From Bradyrhizobium sp. WBOS07 (lineage in GTDB: Bacteria; Pseudomonadota; Alphaproteobacteria; Rhizobiales; Xanthobacteraceae): a DNA stretch of 64,000 nucleotides. The stretch is from positions 248,001 to 312,000 of the forward strand of contig NZ_CP029008.1 in NCBI RefSeq assembly GCF_024585165.1. The letters are read 5' to 3'. The position numbers were made by a program, and so were the translations under genes. The stretch's first letter is position 1. Each line of letters opens with the position of its first letter. The notes beneath the pieces were generated by a model. It was not told the DNA's origin and did no database searches. It saw nothing but the letters and a program-made list of their open reading frames with translations. Below, one piece after another: positions 41,901-51,200 of this stretch.

Positions 41901-43007
41901 CTAGGACCTGTCGATATCGATGATGCCTACATCCACATCACGGCTGTCCGAGCCGCGTTTGACCGTGAGCCGGACGGTCTTCCCCGCCCCGGCCTGCTCC
42001 AGCGCGTCGGTCAGGTCGGAGAGGCGCCGCACCGGCTTGCCTTCGGCCGCGGTGATGATGTCTCCGACAGCTCCTGTCGAAAAGTTGACGCCGCGAATCC
42101 CCGCCCGCTCGGCCGGGCTGCCGGGGGCCGTCCGCACCACGATCACGCCCTCGACGCCGAGCCGGGTGGAAACATCCTCGCCGGCGGCCACGATGCCGAT
42201 GCCGGGCGTCGGCACCCGGCCGCTGCGGATGAGTTCGGGGACGATCCGGTTCACGACGTCGACCGGCACCGCGAAGCCGATGCCGGCGTTCGAGCCGGAC
42301 GGCGATATGATCGCGGTCGTGACGCCGATCAAACGCCCGGCGGAATCCAGCAAGGGACCGCCTGAATTGCCGGGGTTGATCGCGGCATCAGTCTGGATGA
42401 CGTTGGCGATCTCCCGGCCGCCATGGGTCGGAAGCCTGCGCTTGAGCGCGCTGATGATGCCGGAGGTCATCGATTGATCCAGCCCGAACGGATTGCCGAT
42501 CGCAAAGGCGGCTTGGCCGACCTTCAGGTCGCTCGAGCTGCCGAGTCCCACCGGCGCCGGCAGCTCTCGCACGCTGCGGATCCGCAGCACCGCGAGATCG
42601 TAGTTGGGAGCCCTGCCGACGAGGTCCACCTGCGCGACCTCTCCCGACGCAAAGCGCACGGCGATCTCGCTGCCATTGGCGACGACGTGATTGTTCGTCA
42701 CGAGATGACCCTCGCGGTCCCAGACGAAGCCCGTGCCGGACGCGCCGCCGCCACCCTGGCCTTCGTCGCCCATGAGAGGACTGGCGGCCGATTTCACGGC
42801 GACCTGAACGACCGAGGGCGACACGCGCTCGAAGATGTCGATGGTCGCCTTTTCGCCATCCGACAGCGGCCCGCGCTGCTCGATGGCGCGCGCGGACGGC
42901 GCCGCCCACGGGACATAGGAGATCGGAACATGCAGGATCTTCGCGGCCGTGACGGCGAGCAGCAGGGCGGCGAAGGCTGCCGCGGCAATCGCATAGCGAC
43001 GGTTCAT
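41901..43007 (-). CDS. S1C serine protease, DegP/HtrA-like with one PDZ domain
   Basis: A 368-residue membrane-anchored trypsin-like protease for the periplasm. An N-terminal signal anchor (AAAAFAALLLAVTAAKILHV) precedes the protease domain with the full triad: His107 in VTNNHVVA, Asp137 in NYDLAVLRI and Ser215 in NPGNSGGPLL. A PDZ domain follows (GVIVVRTAPGSPAERAGIRG; VGDIITAAEGKPVRRLSDLT). A glycine-rich loop at 82-92 lies before the barrel. It probably degrades misfolded envelope proteins or acts as DegS-like sensor. It is a single gene; a second, catalytically dead relative lies near 46.9 kb. Confidence 0.92.
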   Translation of the reverse strand: MNRRYAIAAAAFAALLLAVTAAKILHVPISYVPWAAPSARAIEQRGPLSDGEKATIDIFERVSPSVVQVAVKSAASPLMGDEGQGGGGASGTGFVWDREGHLVTNNHVVANGSEIAVRFASGEVAQVDLVGRAPNYDLAVLRIRSVRELPAPVGLGSSSDLKVGQAAFAIGNPFGLDQSMTSGIISALKRRLPTHGGREIANVIQTDAAINPGNSGGPLLDSAGRLIGVTTAIISPSGSNAGIGFAVPVDVVNRIVPELIRSGRVPTPGIGIVAAGEDVSTRLGVEGVIVVRTAPGSPAERAGIRGVNFSTGAVGDIITAAEGKPVRRLSDLTDALEQAGAGKTVRLTVKRGSDSRDVDVGIIDIDRS

Positions 43008-43172
43008 AAGTGATCACCGTATCTTGTGCTGGATGCGGGCTCTGAGGTGCACATGCGTGGGCGACAGAGGTCGCTCACGCGGCAACGCCGCAAGCGCACG
43101 GAAGTTTCTCTGTCAGGTAAGAGCCATTTTGCTCCCGACAGGTCGCCGGGGCAAATTGCCGCGTGGCAAACG

Positions 43173-44069
43173 CTAGGTCAGCTCGCGCAAAGCCGTCTCC
43201 ACGACCTTGCGCGCCTCGGCGGTCAGCGGTGCCTGCGGCGGCACGGGGTCGCCGACATCGTAGCCCTGGATCGCGAGCCCGGCCTTGATGCAGGCGGCGA
43301 GGTTGAAGCGCGCGAAGGCTTCGTTGATGCGCCACAGCCTGCGCTGGAGCACCATCGCCTCGCTCCAGCGACCGGCCTTGCAGAGCGCGTAGAGCGCAAC
43401 GCTCTGGCGCGGAATGATGCAGGCCGGGCCCGCCATCCAGCCGAGGCCGCCGATCAGCATCACCGCGGCCGGGATATGGGCGGAGGCCGAGAACACCCGC
43501 AAGGCATCCCCGCAGCGGTTCATGATCGAGAGCAGCCGACCGGTGTTGGTCGAGGCGTCTTTGATGTAGCCGATGCGCGGATGCTCGGCGAGGCGCGCGA
43601 TGGTGTCGAGGGTGAGATCGGAGCGCTGGAATTGCGGGTTGGTGTAGATGACGACGGGAATGTCGACGGCATCCGCAATGGCGCGGAAATAGGATTCGAC
43701 CTGGGCATCGGCAAGCGGGAAATAGGCTTCCAGGATCGCGAGGATGCCGTCGGCCCCAGACTTCTGGTAGGCCTTCGCCTGCGCCACCGCGTCCGCCGTC
43801 GAGGTCGAGGCGACGCCGGCGATCACCGGCACGCGGCCCTTGGCGGCCTCGATCGTGGACTGCACGACAGAGGCGCGTTGGGCGGCATTGAGATAGGCGA
43901 ACTCGCCGGTCGAGCCCAGCGGCGTCAACCCGTGCACGCCGGCGCCGATCAGGTCGTCGCAAAGCCTGCCGAGGACTTCGGTGCGCACATTGCCGCCGGC
44001 ATCGACGGGCGAGACGAGATAGGGGAAGACGCCGTGGAATCCGGGCATGTCGGTCGATGGTCCAAGCAT
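43173..44069 (-). CDS. Dihydrodipicolinate synthase family (DapA-like) aldolase
   Basis: A 298-residue Schiff-base lyase of the DapA/NanA family. [17 protein letters not shown] binds the keto-acid carboxylate, the Tyr in [10 protein letters not shown] and the Lys in [10 protein letters not shown] are catalytic. It lacks the conserved Thr-Thr of true lysine-pathway DapA (Ser-Thr here), so a catabolic sugar-acid or hydroxyproline-type aldolase is more likely. I use ATG 44069; an ATG at 44048 is possible, and the frame is open to 44183 without support. It is divergent from a diguanylate cyclase gene. No pathway partners are adjacent. Confidence 0.85.
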   Translation of the reverse strand: MLGPSTDMPGFHGVFPYLVSPVDAGGNVRTEVLGRLCDDLIGAGVHGLTPLGSTGEFAYLNAAQRASVVQSTIEAAKGRVPVIAGVASTSTADAVAQAKAYQKSGADGILAILEAYFPLADAQVESYFRAIADAVDIPVVIYTNPQFQRSDLTLDTIARLAEHPRIGYIKDASTNTGRLLSIMNRCGDALRVFSASAHIPAAVMLIGGLGWMAGPACIIPRQSVALYALCKAGRWSEAMVLQRRLWRINEAFARFNLAACIKAGLAIQGYDVGDPVPPQAPLTAEARKVVETALRELT

Positions 44070-44224
44070 CGGGGCCCGCCAAAGACCCCGTTGATTGCTG
44101 CTAACATGTGAGGAAATCGCCAGCAAGGCGGGCATTGACCAGTTCTTAAGGATGTTGCGAACTAGCCATGATGCCGCGCCCATCGCCCTACTCCGTATTA
44201 GGGAGTGATGACGATGGTGCCCGC

Positions 44225-45361
44225 ATGCCTCTCACAATGCTGTCCAGGTATCTGCATCCCGATCCGCGCATCCGGCGCGAGCTCGTCGATCTCCTGTACA
44301 CGTCATTGCCGCAAGTGTCCGCCATCGGCGTGACATCCGTAACGGGCGCCGTGGCGCTGACGGCCATGAGCGGTGACATAGGCTATGCCGTCATTTCGGG
44401 ATTAATCTTCATCACCGCGGCCGCCCGCGTCTATTCCCTGCTTCGCTACAAATCTCGCGCCACGCAATTGTCGGACGCAGACGTGGTTCGCTGGGAGCGG
44501 CTCTATGGCGCCGGCGCGTCGGCATTCGGCCTTGCGCTAGGCCTGCTCTCCTATCGTGCGCTCGAACTCGACGACGACCCAGGCGCGTGGATCGCGTTCG
44601 GCCTCTCGATGTCGTTCTGCGTCGGCATGGTCTCGCGCGCCGCGATCCGCCCCTGGATCATCCTGAACACGGCCGCCATCCTCCTGCTGCCGACGATCGT
44701 CGGCGGCCTGCTCCGACCCGAATTCGCCTACAAGATCGGCGCGATCATGCTGGCGTTCTTCTGGCTGACCCTGCGCGAGGCCTCCAAGCATCTGTCTGCC
44801 GCGTTCGTCGAACGCGTCGAGGCCAAGCATCGGCTGGCGCGGCAGGCCACGCACGACTTTCTCACGGGATTGCCGAACCGCGCCGCGTTCTTCCAGGCCC
44901 TGGCCGAGACGCGGAGCGATTTCGCGATCGTCGCCATCGATCTCGACGGCTTCAAGCCCATCAACGACCGTCACGGCCATCAGGCCGGCGACGATCTGCT
45001 GCGCCAAGTGGCCGAGCGGCTGGCGTCGTGCGTCGGCAACACCGGCATCGCGGCACGCTTTGGCGGCGACGAATTCATGATGCTCAGACCTGTCAGGGCC
45101 GGCGAAGCCGGTCGTGAGGAGGCGTTCGCGCTGGCGCGTCAGGCCATTGGCGAGCTGTCGATGCCGTTCCTGCTGACGGACATTCCGGTCTGCATTGGCG
45201 CAAGCGCCGGCATTCTCGTCAGTACCGGGACCATCACTGCGGGCTCGGCCTCGCAATTGCTGGAACGGGTCGATCGTGCGCTCTATACGGCAAAGCGTGC
45301 GGGAGGCGGACGTTGCGTCTGGTCGGACGAATACGCCGGCGTCCAGCGCGCGGCAGGCTGA
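44225..45361 (+). CDS. Membrane diguanylate cyclase (GGDEF)
   Basis: A 378-residue membrane protein that would make cyclic di-GMP. About six hydrophobic segments occupy residues 30-185, followed by a short linker and a GGDEF domain starting at [16 protein letters not shown] with [20 protein letters not shown] and the intact active site [10 protein letters not shown]. The RxxD inhibitory site five residues before it is missing (GNTG instead), so product inhibition of the usual type is not expected. There is no EAL domain. The start is ATG 44225; a GGGAG lies further upstream than ideal. It ends seven bases from the convergent VOC gene. Confidence 0.9.
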   Translation: MPLTMLSRYLHPDPRIRRELVDLLYTSLPQVSAIGVTSVTGAVALTAMSGDIGYAVISGLIFITAAARVYSLLRYKSRATQLSDADVVRWERLYGAGASAFGLALGLLSYRALELDDDPGAWIAFGLSMSFCVGMVSRAAIRPWIILNTAAILLLPTIVGGLLRPEFAYKIGAIMLAFFWLTLREASKHLSAAFVERVEAKHRLARQATHDFLTGLPNRAAFFQALAETRSDFAIVAIDLDGFKPINDRHGHQAGDDLLRQVAERLASCVGNTGIAARFGGDEFMMLRPVRAGEAGREEAFALARQAIGELSMPFLLTDIPVCIGASAGILVSTGTITAGSASQLLERVDRALYTAKRAGGGRCVWSDEYAGVQRAAG

Positions 45362-45368
45362 ACAACTA

Positions 45369-46334
45369 TCAAACCTTGAGCAAGCGTATCCGCGTGCCCC
45401 AGGGATCGACCGCCTCCAGGCCACCCGCTAGCGCCGTGACCTTCGCGCCGGCCTTGCGCAGGCGCTGCTCCTGGGCGGCGAGAATGTCCGGCTTTTCCGT
45501 CACGAGCGAGAACCAGGCAAGGCCGGTCGTCTGATCGTCGCGCTGGCCCGCGCCCTGGCTCTGCCAGACGTTGATGCCGAGGTGATGATGATAGCGGCCG
45601 GACGACAGGAACGCCGCGCCGCTGCGGCTGCGGGTGGGATCGAGACCGATCGCGCCATGATAGAAATTGCCAGCCTGCGCGAGATCGCCGACCCGCAGAT
45701 GCATGTGACCGATGCGCAGGCCCTCGGGTGCCCCGGCATAATCGGGCACGCGCGGATTGGTTAGCGACAGCAGGTCAGGAATGTCGAGCTCGTCGGCCGC
45801 CATCTTCACGCTGCCCTCGCTCCACTGCCATTGCGAGGGATCGCGATCGGCATAGACCTCGATGCCGTTGCCTTCGGGATCGTCGAGATAGACGGATTCG
45901 CTGACGAGGTGATCGGCAAAGCCCGACAGCTTCACGCGGTGCGAGGCGGCGTGGACCAGCCAGCGCGCCAGGTCCTTGCGGGTCGGCATCAGGAAGGCGG
46001 TGTGATAGAGGCCGGCGGCGTTGCGCGGCTCGATCGCCGCATCGGGCCGGACCTCCAACACCACCAGCGTGACGCCAGCCGTGCCAAGCCTTGCCGCAGT
46101 CGCCGACCGCTCCATCACGGTGAGGCCGATCACATCGCGATAATAATCCGCGATCGTGTCGAGGTGCTTCACCCGCAGCGTCACCATGCCAACCCGCAAC
46201 GGCGTGCGGCTGGCATAGGTCGGCCCGCCGCCCTGCGGCGTGCCCTCGGCGCGCGCCGCAGCTGCGGCGGCCGCCGCAAGCGAGGTGGCGCCGGCGAGTT
46301 GCAGCAGGGTGCGGCGGGTGAGGTCGACAATCAT
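45369..46334 (-). CDS. VOC family (glyoxalase/extradiol dioxygenase-like) protein with Tat signal
   Basis: A 321-residue protein with a twin-arginine signal (LTRRTLLQLAGATSLAAAAA), so it is probably exported folded. Two vicinal-oxygen-chelate modules follow: VGMVTLRVKHLDTIADYYRD with NAAGLYHTAFLMP, and IGHMHLRVGDLAQAGNFYHG with RYHHHLGINVWQS. His residues in these motifs and Glu in GNGIEVYADRD form a likely metal site, as in catechol 2,3-dioxygenase-like proteins of Bacillus CatE type. Export of such an enzyme is unusual. It may be a secreted glyoxalase or dioxygenase; the substrate is unknown. Confidence 0.82.
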   Translation of the reverse strand: MIVDLTRRTLLQLAGATSLAAAAAAAARAEGTPQGGGPTYASRTPLRVGMVTLRVKHLDTIADYYRDVIGLTVMERSATAARLGTAGVTLVVLEVRPDAAIEPRNAAGLYHTAFLMPTRKDLARWLVHAASHRVKLSGFADHLVSESVYLDDPEGNGIEVYADRDPSQWQWSEGSVKMAADELDIPDLLSLTNPRVPDYAGAPEGLRIGHMHLRVGDLAQAGNFYHGAIGLDPTRSRSGAAFLSSGRYHHHLGINVWQSQGAGQRDDQTTGLAWFSLVTEKPDILAAQEQRLRKAGAKVTALAGGLEAVDPWGTRIRLLKV

Positions 46335-46517
46335 GACGGCTCGCAATTGTTGGGGCCACGGGGCGTAATTCCGGGATTGCTACACGTTCCCGTGAGGCCC
46401 TCCCAATCACATGTTCGTCGGCCATTGTCTTGACGAGGCCGTCCCTGTCCTGGCCACCCGGCCAGTTTCGCAATTCCCCGCGACATCCCAGATTGAGGGC
46501 AGTCACAGGAGCACGCC

Positions 46518-47384
46518 ATGACCGATCCCAGCCCCCTGTCGTCACTGTCATCCGCCCTCGCGGACGTGGTGGCGCGCACCGCACCCTCGATCGTCTCCGT
46601 GCGCTCGCATCGCTTTCGCTCGACCGGCTTCGTCTGGAAGAGCGGCCTGATCGTCACCGCGGACGAGGCGCTGGCCGACGAGGGCGAGGTCGAGATCGGC
46701 CTGCCGGACGGCCGCACGAGCCCAGCCACGATCGCCGGCCGCGACCACACCACCGACATCGCGCTGCTGCGCGCCGACATCGCTCCGAACCCGGCCAAGC
46801 TCGCGGCAATTGTCCCGCCGCTGGGCGCATTGGCGATCGTGGTCGCCACCAACCGCGACACGCCGAGCGCGGCGCTCGGAATGGTGTCGGCCTCCGGCAA
46901 GAGCTGGCGCTCTCTGCGCGGCGGCGAGATCGATGCGCGGATCGAGCTCGACGTCCGCCTGCGCGACAGCCAGCAGGGCGGCCTTGCGCTCGATGCCTCG
47001 GGACAAGCCTTCGGCATGGCGGTGCTCGGCCCGCGGCGCGTGCTGGTGATCCCGACGGCGACGATCGAGCGGGTCGCCTCCCAGCTGGAGGCGCGCGGCC
47101 GCATCGCGCGCGGCTATCTCGGCCTCGGACTGCAGCCGGTGCGGCTCGACGACGGCGTCGGCGCGATGGTGATGCATGTCGACAAGGCCGGACCGTCGGC
47201 CGCGGCCGGCATCCGTCAGGGCGACGTGATCGTCGCGGTCAACGGCCAGAAGCTGTCCGGCGTGCGCGCGCTGTCGCGGACGCTTGGACCTTCGAGCGTC
47301 GGCACGGTGATCGATCTCGCGGCGCGCCGCGGCGGCGAGCCGGCCGGCTTCAAGGTCACGGTCGGCGAGAGGCCGGAGACGTGA
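46518..47384 (+). CDS. S1C protease-like PDZ protein lacking catalytic His and Ser
   Basis: A 288-residue HtrA-like protein that appears dead as a protease. Aligned with the active relative near 42.5 kb, the catalytic His of TNNHVV becomes Glu50 (TADEAL) and the Ser of GNSGGP becomes Gln153 (SQQGGL), while Asp80 (TTDIALLR) is kept. The barrel and a C-terminal PDZ domain (GAMVMHVDKAGPSAAAGIRQ; GDVIVAVNGQKLSGVRAL) remain well formed. It has no signal peptide, so it should be cytoplasmic. Its stop overlaps the start of a LuxR-type gene by four bases, so both are made together; a sensor or scaffold role is inferred. Confidence 0.85.
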   Translation: MTDPSPLSSLSSALADVVARTAPSIVSVRSHRFRSTGFVWKSGLIVTADEALADEGEVEIGLPDGRTSPATIAGRDHTTDIALLRADIAPNPAKLAAIVPPLGALAIVVATNRDTPSAALGMVSASGKSWRSLRGGEIDARIELDVRLRDSQQGGLALDASGQAFGMAVLGPRRVLVIPTATIERVASQLEARGRIARGYLGLGLQPVRLDDGVGAMVMHVDKAGPSAAAGIRQGDVIVAVNGQKLSGVRALSRTLGPSSVGTVIDLAARRGGEPAGFKVTVGERPET

Positions 47385-47752
47385 GTGAGGACAGCTCCCC
47401 GGAGATCGTGCTGTCCCTGGAGATCGACGATCCCGCGCTCGCCGACCGCCTGGCGAAGCTGCTCGGCAACGTCCCGGGGCTGCGCCTTGCCGCGCCCGGC
47501 GAAGCTGCCGCGGCGACGATCGTCGCGCGCGATCCGCGCATCATGCCTGATGACATCGCACTGACGCAGCGCGAGCTCGACGTGCTGGCGCTGATGGCGG
47601 AGGGTGCCTCCAACAAGATGATCGCGCGCCGGCTCGGCATCTCCGTGCACACCGTCAAGTTCCATGTCGGCTCGCTGCTCGACAAGCTCGATGCCACCGG
47701 CCGCACCGATGCGGTGGCTCACGCCGCCCGTCGCGGCGTGATCGAGCTGTAG
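47381..47752 (+). CDS. Small LuxR-type HTH regulator
   Basis: A 123-residue protein starting at GTG 47381, overlapping the pseudo-protease stop as GTGA, so it is translationally coupled. Residues 60-120 form a LuxR/NarL helix-turn-helix: LTQRELDVLALMAEGASNKM then IARRLGISVHTVKFHVGSLL. The first 50 residues look like a remnant or fragment of a receiver-like fold (IVLSLEIDDPALADRLAKLL) without phosphorylatable Asp, so it is not a standard response regulator. It may be controlled by the coupled PDZ protein; a longer frame upstream is only a shadow of that gene. Confidence 0.85.
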   Translation: MSEDSSPEIVLSLEIDDPALADRLAKLLGNVPGLRLAAPGEAAAATIVARDPRIMPDDIALTQRELDVLALMAEGASNKMIARRLGISVHTVKFHVGSLLDKLDATGRTDAVAHAARRGVIEL

Positions 47753-47773
47753 GATCGGCGCGCACTCAGGCGA

Positions 47774-48616
47774 TCACGGCGCCTTCGCGGCCTGAATGCG
47801 CGCTTTCAGGGCTGCGGCGCCGACCGCGCCGGGGATCACGCTGTCACCGACGACATAGCCGGGCGTTCCGTTGATGCCGAGCGCTGAGGCGAGGCGCATG
47901 TTCTGCTGCAAGGCCTCGCTCACCTCGGCGCTGGCCGCATTCTTCTCGATCTCCCCGGCGTTGAAGCCGAGATCGGCAGCGACCGCAAGCGCCGCGGCAC
48001 GATCGACCCGGCCCTGCGTCGCCATCAGGCGGCGATGAAACTCGAGCGTTTCGGCGGCGCTGGGATGATGCATCTGCAGCGCGATCGCGACCTTGGCGGC
48101 TTCGACGGAGTCGGGGCCCAGGATCGGGAGCCCCTTGAGCACGATGCGTACGTTCGGCTCGTCGGCGATCAGCGCCAGCGTGTCGCCCAGGGCCTTGCGA
48201 CAATAGCCGCAGTTGAAGTCGTAGAACTCGACCAAAGTGCGGGCGCCTTCGGCGGCGCCGAGGGTCGTCTGCAGCGGCGCGGTGTACAGCGCCTTGGCGT
48301 TGTCACTGATCACCTGCCTGATGTTGCCCGCCGCAGGCGTCGGGGCGGTCTGCGCGGTGGCGTTGCGCTTGGCAATGAGGGCCACGAGCGCATTGCGCAC
48401 CGCCTCGGGGTGATCGGCCAGGTATTTTTCGATTGCCGGGCCGAGGGCTTCCGGGTGCGCGGCGAGATATTGCTGGATGGCCTCGTCGACGTCCCTACGT
48501 TGCATCTCTGCGTACGCCGTGCTCGGCACCGCAATTGCGGCAGCGACGAATATGCCCAGCGCGGCTCCGTGGAGCCGGTGTAACGCAAGCCTTGGTCTGT
48601 CGATCATTGTTGGCAT
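47774..48616 (-). CDS. DsbA/ScsC-like periplasmic thiol:disulfide oxidoreductase
   Basis: A 280-residue exported thioredoxin-fold protein. A signal peptide ends near residue 37. Residues 47-73 hold a duplicated helical motif, IQQYLAAHPE then IEKYLADHPE, as in the N-terminal oligomerisation stalk of ScsC and Com1-type proteins. The active site FYDFNCGYCRKAL has CxxC at 136-139 and the cis-Pro loop is NGTPGYVVGD. ATG 48616 has GGAGG nine bases upstream; longer frames are spurious. Its start is 34 bases after an 845-residue cysteine-rich protein on the same strand, making it the last gene of that operon. ScsC relatives are isomerases, suiting disulfide-dense clients. Confidence 0.9.
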   Translation of the reverse strand: MPTMIDRPRLALHRLHGAALGIFVAAAIAVPSTAYAEMQRRDVDEAIQQYLAAHPEALGPAIEKYLADHPEAVRNALVALIAKRNATAQTAPTPAAGNIRQVISDNAKALYTAPLQTTLGAAEGARTLVEFYDFNCGYCRKALGDTLALIADEPNVRIVLKGLPILGPDSVEAAKVAIALQMHHPSAAETLEFHRRLMATQGRVDRAAALAVAADLGFNAGEIEKNAASAEVSEALQQNMRLASALGINGTPGYVVGDSVIPGAVGAAALKARIQAAKAP

Positions 48617-48650
48617 TGCCGAATTCCTCCACTTACCTCTCAAGAGCATC

Positions 48651-51188
48651 CTAGCGCTCCCGTTGCCGCACAGGCGGCACAACGCGGCCGGGCTGAAGCG
48701 GCGCAACCCGGCTAGGCTGAGGCGGCGCAACTCGGCGAGGTCCGGCCGGCAAGCAGCGTTTCCCAAACGGCCCTGGGACGGTTCCGGCCGGACAGCTGAT
48801 CGGACGGCTCGTAGAAGGCTCACGTTCTCCAGGCGCCTTCGGCTTCGACGGACGCGGCACGGGAACGGGCGAAGGCTTGACCGGCACAGGCTTCGGCGTG
48901 CGCGCCACGCAGGTGCCCTTGTCGTCACGCGTTTCGCCTGCCGCGCAGGGTTCCTGCGGCGAAAACTTCTTGCCGCTCTGTGCGACACACTGCGAGCGAT
49001 CGTTCGGATTGACCGGGGCAGGACAGCACTCGCCGCTCGACGTCAGGTTTCCGGCCGCGCAGCACTTTCCCGCCGCGGTTGGCACATAGCCGGCGGCACA
49101 ACAAAGCGAGATCTTCGGAATCTTGAACTTCGGTTGGCATTGTGTTCCGTCGGCGCTCGGAGTCTGGCCGACCGGACAGCACACACCTTTCGAGGTCGCC
49201 TGGCTCTTCAGGCAACATTTGCCCGCGATCTTCACGTAACCCGGCGAACAGCAGTCCAGACATATCCCGCCCGGAATCTTGGGAATGAATTGCTGACACT
49301 TGCCGTTGACCAGAGCACCCGCGCAGCAAAGCTGGGCCCCGCCCGAGCCGGTATAGATGCGATCGTTCTCGCAGCACTCGTGGTTGGGACCGATCGCCGT
49401 TTGCGTCGTTCCGCACATCGGCTTGCCGATGTCGGTCGAGGGATTGCCGCAAGCGCCGCCGGGCCGAAGATCGACCGCTGAACAGCACTTGCCGTTGACC
49501 AGAGTCTCGGACTTTGCGCAGTCCGAGGCACAGGCGCCGTTGCTCCACACTTGATTGATCGGGCATACGGGCTTGCCCCCGGGGCCGCACACATGGGTCT
49601 GACAGGCCCGGAAGCTCGGCGGCGGCGGCGGCAGCGGCACGCCGACGGGGCGCAAGCCCGGCAGAAGTTGCGCCGGCTGTTCGGCGCAGGTGCGCAGGAT
49701 GGCGATGTCTCCCAGATGTCCCCGTGCGGACAGATCCGGCGGCGCGTCGGCATAGTCGATGAAATAGCTGAGCCGCGGCGGCGCGTCGTCACGGCGGATG
49801 CGCCAGGCCGGATTCCCCTGCAGCCCGTCGACTGCAAGCATATCGCTCTGACCGATCTGTGTGACGAGCTTGGGATCGGTGGCGTGCCGCAACTGCTCTC
49901 CGGTGGTCCAGACGAAGCCGCCGCAGGAGCGCGGATTGATGTTGCCGTGCTGGTCGTAGTCGTAACCGATGGCGACGCCGCCATTGTCGTTGCGGAACGT
50001 CTCGGGGAAGCCCACCGCATATTCGTCCGGCACGGCCTGCCAGATCGGCTGCTTTGCCTCCGTGGCGCCGATCACCGTATAGCGCAGCACGCGGCCGATC
50101 GACGGCACCGACAGCGCTTCGAAATCCTGGGCGCCGGTCGGCGCCGGCCGCTCGGCGAGATACATCCGCCCTGCGTCATCGAAGGTGATGCGCGATATCT
50201 CGGTGGCGCCGGCCGCGAGCGGCGCCGCCACCTCGATCCTGATGTCCGGGCCGAACGAACCATCGGCGTTGAGGCCGACCGACCAGATCCGCGATCCCTC
50301 GGCGACCGCGTAGTAGAGACGATGATCGCGCACCGCGAGGCCGAACACCCGCCGTCCCGGCTCTGCGTAGCCCCAGGTCTGGGGCCGCGCACTGTCGAAT
50401 TGCGGGCTGGTCAGATTGATGCCGGGCCCGGCAGCTGCCGGCAAGGGCGCAATCCCGACGGCGGCGGTGCCGGTTGTGCCGTGATCGTAGACGCCGAGAT
50501 CAGCGCCATTCATGCCGAAACGATGGATGAGACCCGTCTCGCGGTCGGCGACGAGCAGCGACTTCGTAGCGGGATCGTAGGCCAGTCCGCCGAGCGCTGC
50601 GCCCGAGTTCGCCCTTCCGGCGGTGACGACATTCGCAAACAGCTTCACCTCGCCGGTAAGGCCGTTGATCTTCCAGATCGACCCGGGCCCGCCTCCGGGT
50701 CCCCACTGCGCCGGCATGAAAGCCGCACCGTTTGTCCCGAACCTGACGTGCTGCGGCTTGCCATCGCTTCCGGGCGCAACGATCGACAGCCCGTAGGCCG
50801 AGGTTGCCGCGGCATAGATGTTGGCGGGCGATTGGTCGTCCAAGGCGACGCCGAATACCTGCCCGATCCATTTCGCGCTCACTGTGAAGGGCTTTGGCGC
50901 TCCGACGAGTTGCGCCTCCGGTGGACCGCCCATACGGCTGAGATCGACGACGCGCAGCGAGGGTCCGTCGGGATTGATGAACGAGCGCGCATCGGCGTCC
51001 TGACCGGGCTCGATCTCGAAGGGCCGGAGCCCGCCGGAGAAGCCAGTGACCACGGCCTGGCCGGGCGCATAAATGCCGCGCGGCGCCTGGGCCGAGGCCG
51101 CGCTGCTCATCGTTAGAACCAGGCCCGCTGCGATGGCGATGCAGCGCATCGCTGAGACGACGAACGATTTGTGTGAGCGAGGCTTCAT
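48651..51188 (-). CDS. Exported beta-propeller-like protein with Cys-Cys-rich C-terminus
   Basis: An 845-residue secreted protein, family not recognised. A signal peptide ends at about residue 34 (TMSSAASAQA). Residues 35-490 are a repetitive beta-rich domain with short repeats such as GGLAYDPATKSLLVADRETG and ITFDDAGRMYLAERP, which look like propeller blades. Residues 500-812 contain about 34 cysteines, nine of them in Cys-Cys pairs, in modules of the form KCC-x-n-CCPVGQTPSADGTQC. The tail is Pro/Arg-rich. It starts 12 bases after the stop of another cysteine-rich exported protein and is followed by a DsbA-like gene. Surface attachment or matrix function is plausible but unproven. Confidence 0.75.
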   Translation of the reverse strand: MKPRSHKSFVVSAMRCIAIAAGLVLTMSSAASAQAPRGIYAPGQAVVTGFSGGLRPFEIEPGQDADARSFINPDGPSLRVVDLSRMGGPPEAQLVGAPKPFTVSAKWIGQVFGVALDDQSPANIYAAATSAYGLSIVAPGSDGKPQHVRFGTNGAAFMPAQWGPGGGPGSIWKINGLTGEVKLFANVVTAGRANSGAALGGLAYDPATKSLLVADRETGLIHRFGMNGADLGVYDHGTTGTAAVGIAPLPAAAGPGINLTSPQFDSARPQTWGYAEPGRRVFGLAVRDHRLYYAVAEGSRIWSVGLNADGSFGPDIRIEVAAPLAAGATEISRITFDDAGRMYLAERPAPTGAQDFEALSVPSIGRVLRYTVIGATEAKQPIWQAVPDEYAVGFPETFRNDNGGVAIGYDYDQHGNINPRSCGGFVWTTGEQLRHATDPKLVTQIGQSDMLAVDGLQGNPAWRIRRDDAPPRLSYFIDYADAPPDLSARGHLGDIAILRTCAEQPAQLLPGLRPVGVPLPPPPPSFRACQTHVCGPGGKPVCPINQVWSNGACASDCAKSETLVNGKCCSAVDLRPGGACGNPSTDIGKPMCGTTQTAIGPNHECCENDRIYTGSGGAQLCCAGALVNGKCQQFIPKIPGGICLDCCSPGYVKIAGKCCLKSQATSKGVCCPVGQTPSADGTQCQPKFKIPKISLCCAAGYVPTAAGKCCAAGNLTSSGECCPAPVNPNDRSQCVAQSGKKFSPQEPCAAGETRDDKGTCVARTPKPVPVKPSPVPVPRPSKPKAPGEREPSTSRPISCPAGTVPGPFGKRCLPAGPRRVAPPQPSRVAPLQPGRVVPPVRQRER

Positions 51189-51200
51189 GATTGCAGCCCC

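Noticed and set aside
39317..41923. Plus-strand open frame of 868 codons opposite the molybdenum hydroxylase gene
   Set aside because: It is antisense to a complete, motif-rich gene and its translation is Arg/Ala/Gly/His-rich without domains. High GC removes stop codons on the opposite strand.
41901..47384. Protease and pseudo-protease as one duplicated operon
   Set aside because: They lie on opposite strands about 3.5 kb apart with unrelated genes between, and only one has a signal anchor. Common ancestry is likely but not a recent local duplication.
48651..51188. Granulin or EGF domain assignment for the Cys-Cys region
   Set aside because: The Cys-Cys spacing does not follow the regular granulin ladder, and EGF six-cysteine spacing is not met. 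It was left unassigned.
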